Shown here: one piece after another, positions 1 through 7,779 of the stretch | How the letters are laid out: each line of letters begins with the position of its first letter | How positions within the stretch are numbered: position 1 is the first letter of the stretch | Position numbers and translations under genes: made by a program | Notes under the pieces: model-generated | Told to the model about the DNA's origin: nothing | What the model saw: only the letters and a program-made list of their open reading frames with translations | The model's database searches: none | Assembly: GCA_020634575.1 (NCBI GenBank) | Contig: JACKBM010000020.1 | Coordinates: forward strand, 1-64,000 | Direction: 5' to 3' | Source of the DNA: Ardenticatenales bacterium | Lineage (GTDB): Bacteria > Chloroflexota > Anaerolineae > Promineifilales > Promineifilaceae | DNA length: 64,000 nt

Positions 1-2736
1 CTGGCGGATGGGGTGATTGACCGGGCCCTGGCCGTGGGGCGGCAGGCAATTGCCGACCGGCCGGATGCCATCGCCCCCGTCCTTTTCATGCGCCTCAACT
101 CCGGCCAGCTCTTCGGCCAGGATTATGTCCTGGACATCATCGACCGTTTCCGGGCCCATGACGATTACGCGCTGTTTAACGGCGGCAATTATTACGATTT
201 GCCGGTTGATGTCCTCACGGTCGAAGCGGACCAGATGTTGAGCCAGCTGGATCGCAGCGGCAGCACCGAGACCGGCGCTCGCGATTTGAACCAGGTTTTT
301 GACAGCTACTTTGCGCCGCAGCGGCCCCGCGGGCCGGAACTGCTCGTCCTTGTGGGCGCTTATGGTACCAACCGGACCACGCAGTTGCGCCAGATTGTCT
401 GGCATGCGCTTGAACAACGGCAGCCTGACCTGTTGCCGCTTTACATCGACCTGTCAGATTACGCCAAGGTGCGCCGCAATACGCGTGAGGCATTGCTGCA
501 GCTGATGTTGCGGGCGCTGCAGGCGGTCCGTCCGGGCCTCAGCCGGATCGAGCTGCGCGAGTTGCTGCGCGAGGGGCCGCGTTTCCGCCTGCTCTTTGAC
601 CGGGGCGAATTCCTGGCTGAGGCTGAGCGCCAACGAGCCTGGACCGAGATCCTCGTTTTTGCCCAGAACCACCCGCGCCACGATCTGGCAGTGAGTGCTG
701 TGCCGGACAGCGAGCTGGACTTGCTGGAGCAGTTTGAAGATGTGGCGGTTATCCGTCTCTACATTCAGCCGCTGGCCATCCGCAAGCTGCGCCGTTTCTT
801 GAAGAATGGCCCCTTTCCGGCCGATCTCTTTGAGCGCATTCGGCGCGCTCGCCTCACGGATCTGGCCACCTTGCCCTACTTCATGGTGCGTATCTTGCGC
901 CAGGTCGAGTTTGATGACCTGGCGGATTCGCGGGCGGCGTTTATGCAGCAGCTGCTGGATGATGCCGTCCTCAAAATGGGCGGCAACACCGGCATGGCCG
1001 CCCACGTGTTGCCCTTCCTCAAGGTGCTGGCCTGGCGGACCCGGGTTGAGGCGCTCACGGAAATTAGCGTGGATGATGCCTATGACCTGGCGGCACAGAT
1101 CCGGGGTTCGCGCGAATATAGCCTGGAGCGATTCATTCAAGGATTGGTGGATGCCTGGATTTTGAGTAAGGCCGGCAACAATCGCTTGCTGTTCAGCAAT
1201 CAGCAGATTGAGGCGTTCTGCTGCGCCCTGGCTTTGCGCGACCGGCCGGATTGGCAGTCCGCCGTCGAGGACATCGTCGTAACGCTCGGCAATGAGGTGC
1301 GGCGGCGGCGCTGGGAGGAGAGCCTGGTTTTCCTGGCTGCTCTGTTGGCCGAGGAGCCGGAAGCATTCAAGGCGTTGCTATTCAAAATCATTTATGGCGT
1401 CTCCCTTTTTGAGAGCGATGTCGTCTTCCTGGTGGCGCGTTGCCTGATGCAGCGCCGGGCCTCCGCCACCGCCAACCATGAACAGGAGCGCGACCTCAGT
1501 TTCATCCATGAGCTGGAGCGCCAGCTTGTCAATGCGCTGCAATGGCGGCTGGACCCGCAGCATGAATCCCAAACGGAGCGGGCGGAGCGGGCGACGGCGC
1601 TGCTGGGTGAGCTGGCCTATCTGGATCCGGCCGGTGTTGTCCCCGTCCTGGCCGCCGTCGCCAACCAGCGGGTGCGCGTGGACAGCAAAGGCAAGCGGGA
1701 TTTTCACTACAGCCACGTCCGCTTCACGGCGCTGGTCGCATTGGAGCAGCTCTGGGAAAGTGTGGATGGCAGCCTCGCGATCAAGGCTGACGAAGAGCAA
1801 TCGCTATACAACGCCCTGGCTGCCCTGGAGGCGGCCATGCTCAAGCATGTCGCCCAGAACGACACAGCGCTTTACACGTTGCTGGAAGCTTGGAGTGAGC
1901 CGGTCGATACGGCGGCTTTGATGAAACTGTTCCAGGATCACGTCGCCGTCACGGAAGCAGAAACGGAGCGCTCGCAACGGGATGTGGCCGGGCTGGCGGC
2001 GATGGCGCTGGGGGACCTGGCCAGCAAGAAGCGAGACGAAGCCGAGGCGGCGGCAATTGTTCGTTTTCTACAGGGCCAATTCTTTGCCCTGGCACCGCGT
2101 AAGCAGGATTTTACGCTCTGGGCGTTAACCCACGGCCTGGCGATGTGCCCCGAGGATCTGGTCCATGATTTTGTTGTGCAACCCTTTGTGCAATCAGATA
2201 AACGGCGGGCTGAAGGAGCTGGCGATAAGGCGGAGAAAGATGGCCGGATGGGGTATGGTCTGTTGCAGCGCCACAAGTACATGACCTATCTGATCGGCCG
2301 GCTCCGGCTGCGTGATGAGGAGTCCTACCGCTTTCTGTGCGACGAATGTTTGCAGATTAACAACATGCATCTCTGGATCGCCGTCATCGACGCCCTGGGC
2401 TGGATCACCACCGAGGCACCGGAACAGCGCAAACAGCGGTTGGGGTTGCTGGAAGATCTGGCCGCCGGCGCCATCCAGAAACATATGCCGGAATTTAGTT
2501 TCAGCGAACGCGAGCAGCTTTACCTGCGGCAGCGGGCCCTGGCTGTCCTGGCTGAAAGCGGTGATGAGGCGACACTGGCGCGGCTGCAAAATGTGGATTT
2601 GGGCCTGTCAACCACAGCTGGCGATCCGTTCCCTTCCGTTTTATTGCCCCAACTGCACCGCACCCGCCAGCAAATCCTGCTGCGTCTGGAAGCGGAGCGG
2701 CTGGCCCGCAGCCAGCAAGAGGTGAGACATGAATAG
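1..2736 (+). CDS. CHAT-end / degenerate NACHT-like / helical-repeat protein, 5'-partial
   Basis: The frame is open from base 1, so the gene begins upstream; the GTG at 13 is only the first possible start inside the window. The first ~35 residues (ending PVLFMRLNSGQLF) look like the tail of a CHAT caspase-like peptidase domain. Next comes a NACHT-like region around nt 340-900. Its Walker A position reads GAYGTNRTTQ without the usual GK(S/T), and its Walker B position (FRLLFDRGEFL) lacks the acidic pair, so ATP hydrolysis is doubtful. The remaining ~550 residues are helical, Ala/Leu/Glu-rich and probably HEAT-like or TPR-like repeats. CHAT-STAND proteins act in bacterial defence, signalling or regulated proteolysis; which applies here is unknown. 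The last 8 nt overlap the AroM gene, suggesting one transcript with the hydantoin-type genes. Domain assignment by eye, moderate confidence. Confidence 0.7.
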   Translation: MADGVIDRALAVGRQAIADRPDAIAPVLFMRLNSGQLFGQDYVLDIIDRFRAHDDYALFNGGNYYDLPVDVLTVEADQMLSQLDRSGSTETGARDLNQVFDSYFAPQRPRGPELLVLVGAYGTNRTTQLRQIVWHALEQRQPDLLPLYIDLSDYAKVRRNTREALLQLMLRALQAVRPGLSRIELRELLREGPRFRLLFDRGEFLAEAERQRAWTEILVFAQNHPRHDLAVSAVPDSELDLLEQFEDVAVIRLYIQPLAIRKLRRFLKNGPFPADLFERIRRARLTDLATLPYFMVRILRQVEFDDLADSRAAFMQQLLDDAVLKMGGNTGMAAHVLPFLKVLAWRTRVEALTEISVDDAYDLAAQIRGSREYSLERFIQGLVDAWILSKAGNNRLLFSNQQIEAFCCALALRDRPDWQSAVEDIVVTLGNEVRRRRWEESLVFLAALLAEEPEAFKALLFKIIYGVSLFESDVVFLVARCLMQRRASATANHEQERDLSFIHELERQLVNALQWRLDPQHESQTERAERATALLGELAYLDPAGVVPVLAAVANQRVRVDSKGKRDFHYSHVRFTALVALEQLWESVDGSLAIKADEEQSLYNALAALEAAMLKHVAQNDTALYTLLEAWSEPVDTAALMKLFQDHVAVTEAETERSQRDVAGLAAMALGDLASKKRDEAEAAAIVRFLQGQFFALAPRKQDFTLWALTHGLAMCPEDLVHDFVVQPFVQSDKRRAEGAGDKAEKDGRMGYGLLQRHKYMTYLIGRLRLRDEESYRFLCDECLQINNMHLWIAVIDALGWITTEAPEQRKQRLGLLEDLAAGAIQKHMPEFSFSEREQLYLRQRALAVLAESGDEATLARLQNVDLGLSTTAGDPFPSVLLPQLHRTRQQILLRLEAERLARSQQEVRHE

Positions 2737-3415
2737 CGAGCAGGTTGAGCCCCTGGGCGTCGTTGTTATTGGCCAGTCGCCGCGGCCGGCCATTGTCAGC
2801 GAACTGCGCCATTACCTGAACCCGGCGCTGCCGCTGGATTTGCGCGGCGCCCTGGACAGGTTGAGCCGGCCGGAGATCGACGCCATGGAGCCGGTCAGTA
2901 GCCAGGACACGTTGTTCACCCGCCTGCCGGATGGTTCAGCGGTGGTGATCAGCAAGAAGCAGGTCTGCGCCGGCGCCGAGGCGATTCTGGCGGAGATGGC
3001 GGCGGATGGCATCAAGGCAGCGATGATGTGCTGCACAGGTGCGTTTCCGCCCATCGCCAGCCCCATCCCGATCCTGTACCCGAGTGAATTGATCCGGGCG
3101 CTGGCCGAGGCGGCCTTGCCGACCGGCCGGTTGGCCCTCGTCACCCCGCTGGCCAGCCAGTTTGAGCAAGCGTACGAGAAATGGTCGCGACCTGGGGTGA
3201 CTCTCGAGGTCTTTGACCTGGTGCCGGAGCTGGCGCCGGGTGAGGAGGTGACGGCGCTGGCCCGGAAGCTGGCTGAGTTCCGGCCGGATCTGGTGGTGCT
3301 GGATTGTATGAGTTACCGGGAGGCGACCCGGCGCTTGCTGCGCCAGACATTGTCTGTTCCCATCATCCTGGCCATTTCGGCCACGGCGCGCATTCTGGAG
3401 GAGTTATCGGTATGA
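2729..3415 (+). CDS. AroM family protein (racemase-like fold)
   Basis: A 228-residue protein opening with VVVIGQSPRP, the typical N-terminal signature of the AroM family (PF07302). Two cysteines lie in conserved-looking positions: C102 in CCTGAFPP and C193 in LDCMSY. This resembles the paired catalytic cysteines of Asp/Glu/hydantoin racemases. E. coli AroM has no established reaction. The start ATG lies inside the end of the preceding gene (8-nt overlap), and the stop overlaps the DUF917 start (ATGA), so the gene is translationally coupled on both sides. With a DUF917 and a hydantoinase-A partner, a racemase-like step on a hydantoin or cyclic amide is a plausible inference, not a demonstrated role. 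Confidence 0.85.
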   Translation: MNSEQVEPLGVVVIGQSPRPAIVSELRHYLNPALPLDLRGALDRLSRPEIDAMEPVSSQDTLFTRLPDGSAVVISKKQVCAGAEAILAEMAADGIKAAMMCCTGAFPPIASPIPILYPSELIRALAEAALPTGRLALVTPLASQFEQAYEKWSRPGVTLEVFDLVPELAPGEEVTALARKLAEFRPDLVVLDCMSYREATRRLLRQTLSVPIILAISATARILEELSV

Positions 3416-4530
3416 GCAAGGCGGTACATCGTTTGGCGGCAGACGGGCCGTATACCATCAGTGAAGATGACCTGGAATCGCTGGCCGTTGGCTCCTGGAT
3501 TCTGGGGACCGGCGGCGGCGGCAGCACCTACATCGGCTTGCTGAACATGCGGCGGCTTTATGCCGCTGGCGCCCGGGTGACGCTGATTGATCCCGCAGCC
3601 CTGGCTGATGACGACGATGTGGCGGTTGTTTCCAACATGGGCGCGCCGCTGGTGGGGCAGGAGCGGCTGTCGGACCCGGACAGCATCGCCCGGTCGGTGG
3701 AGCTGATGGAGTCGGTGATCGGCCGGCAGTTCACGGCGATCATGTCGCTGGAGATTGGCGGGGCCAACGGGATGCAGCCGTTGATGGCGGCGGTGAAGCT
3801 GAACCGGCCGGTTGTCGATGCGGACTGCATGGGCCGCGCCTTCCCCGAGGCGCAGATGACCAGCTTCGCCATCGGCGATCTGCGCCCTTACCCGTTCGCC
3901 CTCTACGACCCGCGTGGCATCGAGGTCGTTGTCAACAAGGTGCCGACCTGGAAATGGATGGAGCGGGTCAGCCGTAAGGTCTGCGTGGAGGTTGGCTCGA
4001 TTGCGGCTACCTGCAAGGCGCCGCGAACCGGCCGGGAAGTCAAAGATTGGGGCATCCCCTACACAACCAGCCAGGCGATTGCCCTGGGCCAATGTGTCCG
4101 CGCCGCCCAACGCCGCCATGACGATCCCATTGAAGCAATCCTCGACCACGCCGGCGGCAAGCGGCTTTTCAGCGGCAAGGTGATGGATGTGGCCCGGCGC
4201 ACAACCGGCGGTTTCCTGCGCGGGCAAGCCCATTTGATTGGCCTCGATGAAGATAGAGAGCGCAAGCTCACCGTCGAATTTCAGAATGAATGGATCATTG
4301 CCCGCGAGGGCGACGAGGTGATTGCGACCACCCCGGATCTCATCTGCCTCCTGGACAGTCAGAGCGGCGAAGGCATTGGCACCGAGATCATTCGCTATGG
4401 TCAGCGGGTGACGGTCATCGCCCTGCCGGCGCCGCCGGTGCTGACCTCGCCCAAGGGGCTGGAGCATGTGGGGCCGCGCGCCTTTGGTTATGACCTGGAT
4501 TTTCGGTCCGTTTTTGCGGAGGCAGGCTAA
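3412..4530 (+). CDS. DUF917 / S-methyl thiohydantoin desulfurase-domain protein
   Basis: A 372-residue protein. The start is placed at the ATG overlapping the AroM stop (ATGA) rather than an upstream in-frame codon, because that leaves the family N-terminus: SVGSWILGTGGGGS-like glycine-rich stretch (here AVGSWILGTGGGGSTY) about 25 residues in. DUF917 proteins (PF06032) are regularly paired with hydantoinase/oxoprolinase A proteins; some are annotated S-methyl thiohydantoin desulfurase. The ORF ends TAA directly followed by the ATG of the hydantoinase gene, with no spacer. The pair probably forms a two-component enzyme or supplies successive steps in ring-amide catabolism. Substrate cannot be read from the sequence. 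Confidence 0.88.
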   Translation: MSKAVHRLAADGPYTISEDDLESLAVGSWILGTGGGGSTYIGLLNMRRLYAAGARVTLIDPAALADDDDVAVVSNMGAPLVGQERLSDPDSIARSVELMESVIGRQFTAIMSLEIGGANGMQPLMAAVKLNRPVVDADCMGRAFPEAQMTSFAIGDLRPYPFALYDPRGIEVVVNKVPTWKWMERVSRKVCVEVGSIAATCKAPRTGREVKDWGIPYTTSQAIALGQCVRAAQRRHDDPIEAILDHAGGKRLFSGKVMDVARRTTGGFLRGQAHLIGLDEDRERKLTVEFQNEWIIAREGDEVIATTPDLICLLDSQSGEGIGTEIIRYGQRVTVIALPAPPVLTSPKGLEHVGPRAFGYDLDFRSVFAEAG

Positions 4531-6090
4531 ATGACACGGATTGGCATTGATGTGGGCGGCACAAATACGGATGCGGTGGTGCTGGCTGGCCAGCAAGTGC
4601 TGGCGGCGACCAAGGTGGCCACCAGCGAGGACGTGACAAGCGGCATTCTGGCGTCGCTGCAGGCTGTACTCGGCCAACCTGGCATAGATGTAACTGACGT
4701 TGAAGCGGTGATGATTGGGACGACCCACTTCATTAATGCGGTTATCCAGCGGCTGCACCTGAGCAAGACGGCCTGTCTGCGCGTGGGCTTGCCGGCCTCG
4801 GCTTCCCTGCCGCCGTTCACCGATTGGCCGGCCGAGCTGGCGCAGGTGGTTGACGGCGGCAGCTACATGGTCGAGGGCGGCCATGAATACGACGGCCGGC
4901 CGATCATGCCGCTGGACGAGGCAGCGATACGCGGCGCGGCCCGGCGATTGCGTGACGAGGGGATCGAGGCCCTGGCCATCTCCGCCATCTTTTCGCCGCT
5001 GGACCCGACGTTTGAGGAGCAGGCGGCGGATATTGTGCGAGCCGAATACCCGGATGTTCACATCACCTGTTCCCACACGCTGGGCCGCATCGGCCTGCTG
5101 GAGCGGGAGAATGCCGCCATCCTCAACGCGGCGTTGATTCGGTTGGCCGGGCTGACCATAGAGTCCTTTGCCGGGGCGCTGCGGACCAGCTGCATTGCCG
5201 CGCCACTTTACATCACCCAGAACGACGGCACGGTGATGCAGGCGGAGCGGGCCGTGCGCCAGCCGATTTTGAGCTTTGCCTCCGGGGCGACCAACTCCAT
5301 GCGCGGGGCAGCGGCGCTTTCCGGTTTGCAGGACGCCCTCGTGGTGGACGTCGGCGGCACGACCACTGATATTGGGGCGCTGCGGCACGGCTTTCCGCGC
5401 GAGGCCAATGCGGCGGTGAAGGTGGGTGGTGTGCGCACCTTGTTCCGGATGCCGGATCTGTTGTCGATTGGGCTGGGCGGGGGCAGTTTGGTGCGGGAAC
5501 CGGCCGGTGAACCCGGCAGCGTCGGTCCGCAAAGCGTTGGCTACCGGTTGACCCGCGAGGCACGCATCTTCGGCGGCGCGCAGCTCACGACCAGCGACGT
5601 GGCGGTCGCGGCTGGTTTGCTGCAATTGGGTGACGCAACCCGGGTAGCTGATCTGGCGCCGGCGCTGCTTGACGGCGCCCTGCGCGAGATCCGGCGGCTC
5701 CTGGCCGAATCCGTGGACAGCATGAAGGCGACGGCGGCGGCAACCCCTTTGCTGGCCGTGGGTGGCGGCGCTTTTCTGGTGCCGGCGGACCTACCTGGCA
5801 TCAGCGAGGTGATACGGGTTGAACATGGTGGTGTGGCCAATGCAGTGGGGGCAGCTATCGCCCAGATCAGCGGCGAGACAGACCAGGTATTCCAGGGCAT
5901 GAGCCGCGAGGAAGCATTGGCCGAGGCGGAACGTATCGCTGTGTCGCGAGCGGTAGCGGCCGGCGCGGCTCCCGAAAGCATCACTACTGTCGACGTCGAA
6001 GACACGCCCCTGGCCTACTTGCCTGGCGACGCCCGGCGGGTGCGCACGCGGGTGGTTGGCGACCTGAGCCACATCGTGGCGGCGGGCTAA
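4531..6090 (+). CDS. Hydantoinase/oxoprolinase A-type ATP-dependent amidohydrolase
   Basis: A 519-residue member of the HyuA/5-oxoprolinase family with the ASKHA nucleotide-binding fold. Phosphate-1 motif near the N-terminus (GIDVGGTNTDAVV), phosphate-2 motif VDVGGTTTDIGAL in the middle, and a C-terminal LAVGGGAFLVP adenosine motif. It is shorter than full HyuA proteins (about 690 residues) and matches the short class that accompanies DUF917 proteins. Such enzymes use ATP to open hydantoin, oxoproline or related cyclic amides. It is the last gene of the AroM-DUF917-HyuA run; no protein gene follows on this strand before the candidate RNA promoter at 6322. Confidence 0.9.
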   Translation: MTRIGIDVGGTNTDAVVLAGQQVLAATKVATSEDVTSGILASLQAVLGQPGIDVTDVEAVMIGTTHFINAVIQRLHLSKTACLRVGLPASASLPPFTDWPAELAQVVDGGSYMVEGGHEYDGRPIMPLDEAAIRGAARRLRDEGIEALAISAIFSPLDPTFEEQAADIVRAEYPDVHITCSHTLGRIGLLERENAAILNAALIRLAGLTIESFAGALRTSCIAAPLYITQNDGTVMQAERAVRQPILSFASGATNSMRGAAALSGLQDALVVDVGGTTTDIGALRHGFPREANAAVKVGGVRTLFRMPDLLSIGLGGGSLVREPAGEPGSVGPQSVGYRLTREARIFGGAQLTTSDVAVAAGLLQLGDATRVADLAPALLDGALREIRRLLAESVDSMKATAAATPLLAVGGGAFLVPADLPGISEVIRVEHGGVANAVGAAIAQISGETDQVFQGMSREEALAEAERIAVSRAVAAGAAPESITTVDVEDTPLAYLPGDARRVRTRVVGDLSHIVAAG

Positions 6091-6321
6091 AAAGCATCCC
6101 TGACCGAACCGATTTTTTAACATCGCGTAAAAAGACGACATAAGATAGCCGTCACTTTTGTGGTTTTTTCCGCGCTGTATCCCCCGGCGCAGCCGCCACG
6201 AGATTTTTCGTAGCCAGATGCTATTTCCGGGCCGTTTTTGCCACGAAAATCTGTTGCTATAGCAAGGGTTTCCCAAGAGCCAAAATGGCCCCGATACAGG
6301 AGTAATTTTAAGCGAAAGTCG
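6091..6321. other. Intergenic, no gene seen
   Basis: AT-richer stretch after the hydantoinase gene. No convincing ORF. It contains a 12-bp perfect palindrome TTGCTATAGCAA at 6254-6265 and several short T runs (6112-6118, 6165-6170), but no clear stem plus T-run that would be a confident terminator for the upstream operon. Confidence 0.5.
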
Positions 6322-6351
6322 TTGACTTCACGCCTGAAAAAGGTGTATACT
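6322..6351 (+). promoter_or_regulatory. Sigma70-type promoter for the candidate RNA
   Basis: TTGACT at 6322-6327, an 18-bp spacer and TATACT at 6346-6351. This is among the best consensus promoters in the window. It predicts a start near 6358-6360, immediately before the first helix of the structured region and with no protein ORF positioned to use it. Confidence 0.75.
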
Positions 6352-6358
6352 GTCCCCA

Positions 6359-6712
6359 TATTGAGCAGGAACTTCTAACGAAGGAAACGCTCAATCGTTA
6401 GAGGAAGCTCCGAGAAATTCGAAGGCAACCTCACCAGAGTCAAAGTGGAATGAATCGCTTCATATAGTCAAGGGGAAAACTCTTGCATGGGGCATCAGGA
6501 AGCGGCGACAAAGCAGAAAACTGAAGCTTCTGGAATAATCAACATGATCATCATCTGATCATGAAGACAATGAAAGAAGGAATAGGGGATCTGCAGCCAG
6601 AACCGTTATCAATACCAGGTCAAACAGCCAAGCGCAAGGAGATCTGGGAGGGTAACAACAAGGGGAAGGCAGGTGGGAGTGCTGGCAGGTTACTTGGGGC
6701 TCCTCTTTTTTT
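6359..6712 (+). ncRNA. Candidate structured non-coding RNA, about 350 nt, unidentified
   Basis: It is bounded by the promoter at 6322-6351 and a 7-T run at 6706-6712. Visible pairings: TTGAGC 6361-6366 with GCTCAA 6389-6394; TCTAACG 6374-6380 with CGTTAGA 6396-6402. These two interleave, so they form an H-type pseudoknot or are alternatives. Also ATGAA 6450-6454 with TTCAT 6459-6463 (loop TCGC); CATGATCA 6543-6550 with TGATCATG 6556-6563; GTTA 6605-6608 plus CCAGGTC 6615-6621 with GATCTGG 6641-6647 plus TAAC 6653-6656. A long-range helix GAGGAAGCTCC 6401-6411 with GGGGCTCCTC 6696-6705 closes 5' to 3'. Unpaired segments are purine-rich. I could not match it to RNase P, tmRNA, SRP or 6S RNA by conserved elements. 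It ends facing the hpt stop codon. Confidence 0.5.
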
Positions 6713-7289
6713 ATTGCCCCGGTAACGCCTCCGCCTTGAGCAGACCCACAAACGGCAAGTTGCGATACAACCCCCGATAATCCAGGCCATAGCCCACGAC
6801 AAATTTGTCCGGCAGTTCAAAGCCCTTGTAGCGCATGGGTATTTCAATGAGACGCCGGCGTGGTTTGTCAAAGAGGGTGCAGACATGCATGCTGGCCGGA
6901 CCCCGAGCCTGGAGATTCATGAGCAGGTAGTTGAGGGTGAGCCCGGTGTCAATGACGTCCTCGACGAACAGGACATGACGACCTTCCAGCGGCGTATTAA
7001 GATCCTTTTCCAGGCGGACAACGCCGCGTTCCCTTGATTCGGCTGAATAGCTGGCAATAGCCATAAAATCGATGTCTACCGGGATGCGGATCGCGCGCAG
7101 CAGGTCGGCCATAAAGAGAAGGACGCCGTTCAGGACGCCGACCAGGAGCGGACGTTTGCCGGCATAATCAGCTGTGATTTCAGCGCCGATACGCTGGACA
7201 GCCGCCCGGATCTGGGCCTCAGTAATCAATATCTCGCGGACGTCGGTGCCGACGCCGGACCATTGTTGCAGGATCTCTTCGCTGGTCAT
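6711..7289 (-). CDS. hpt: Hypoxanthine phosphoribosyltransferase
   Basis: A 192-residue type I phosphoribosyltransferase, close to the usual 180-190 residues. The PRPP-binding signature VLFVEDVIDTGLTL is intact, followed by the C-terminal hood region with LPDKFVVGYGLDYRGLYRNLPFVG, characteristic of HPRT. It salvages hypoxanthine and guanine to IMP and GMP in the cytosol. The start overlaps the stop of the upstream small gene by 4 nt (7286-7289), so the two are co-translated from the promoter at 7729-7757. Its stop codon overlaps the T run that ends the convergent candidate RNA. Confidence 0.95.
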   Translation of the reverse strand: MTSEEILQQWSGVGTDVREILITEAQIRAAVQRIGAEITADYAGKRPLLVGVLNGVLLFMADLLRAIRIPVDIDFMAIASYSAESRERGVVRLEKDLNTPLEGRHVLFVEDVIDTGLTLNYLLMNLQARGPASMHVCTLFDKPRRRLIEIPMRYKGFELPDKFVVGYGLDYRGLYRNLPFVGLLKAEALPGQ

Positions 7290-7666
7290 GATTGTGCTTC
7301 CGTGCCCTGGATGGGGACAGCCTGCTCGTCCATCCCATATTTCACCATCATATCGCGGAGATCGCTCCGCTTGAGCAGTTTGATGTTGATCTCCGGATAC
7401 AGCTCCTGCATCCGGCGGATTTTACGATTCTTCTTGGTCACCAGTTTGGGCCGTAAGGTGGTCAGCTCCACGTAAAGGTCCTGGGCCGGCAGATAGAAGT
7501 CAGGCGAAAAAGCCTGAGTGACACGGCCAGCCGCATCCCATTCCAGGGCAAAGGTACGGGGCTCATATTCCCAGGCAATATGGTAATAATCGAGGATGCG
7601 GGCAAATTCAGCCTCGATTGGATGAACAAATTGGACTGAGGGTTGGTCTGGCTGTGGCTCTGACAT
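7286..7666 (-). CDS. Small PD-(D/E)XK nuclease-like protein upstream of hpt
   Basis: A 126-residue soluble protein. The centre reads FSPDFYLPAQDLYVELTTL, which resembles the PD...ExK core of small DUF559/Vsr-like nucleases; the residue where the catalytic lysine is expected is Thr, though lysines follow (RPKLVTKKNRK). I use the ATG at 7664-7666; a TTG two codons upstream is possible. No clear Shine-Dalgarno. It is translationally coupled to hpt by an ATGA overlap. Function unknown: an active nuclease, an inactive nucleic-acid-binding fold and an unrelated beta-rich protein all remain possible. Confidence 0.7.
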   Translation of the reverse strand: MSEPQPDQPSVQFVHPIEAEFARILDYYHIAWEYEPRTFALEWDAAGRVTQAFSPDFYLPAQDLYVELTTLRPKLVTKKNRKIRRMQELYPEINIKLLKRSDLRDMMVKYGMDEQAVPIQGTEAQS

Positions 7667-7728
7667 AAGCAAGATTGCGCCGATAGGCGGTGGGGTTTTT
7701 CTGAGTAGTCACCCGCTATGGCTTCTTC

Positions 7729-7757
7729 ATTATAGGAGAGACCGGCCGGTCATACAA
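7729..7757 (-). promoter_or_regulatory. Promoter for nuclease-like gene and hpt
   Basis: On the minus strand, TTGTAT (7752-7757), exactly 17 bp, then TATAAT (7729-7734). The spacer contains the 12-bp palindrome GACCGGCCGGTC (7740-7751), one copy of the window-wide ACCGGCCGGT motif. Predicted start near 7722 gives a leader of about 55 nt to the ATG at 7666. Confidence 0.7.
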
Positions 7758-7779
7758 TGGGCTTTGCGTCTGGCCACCC

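Noticed and set aside
3313..5625. 770-codon open frame on the minus strand
   Set aside because: It lies antisense to the AroM, DUF917 and hydantoinase genes, which carry clear family motifs; long antisense frames are common in GC-rich coding DNA.
6359..6712. Candidate RNA as RNase P, tmRNA, SRP or 6S RNA
   Set aside because: A GAGGAAGCTCC string resembles RNase P conserved region I, but the other conserved blocks are absent; there is no tRNA-like 3' end for tmRNA and no SRP core loop.
6561..6725. 54-codon plus-strand ORF (MKTMKEG start) within the candidate RNA
   Set aside because: No Shine-Dalgarno, it runs through the T run and into the hpt stop codon, and RNA helices cover much of it. 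A short peptide cannot be fully excluded.
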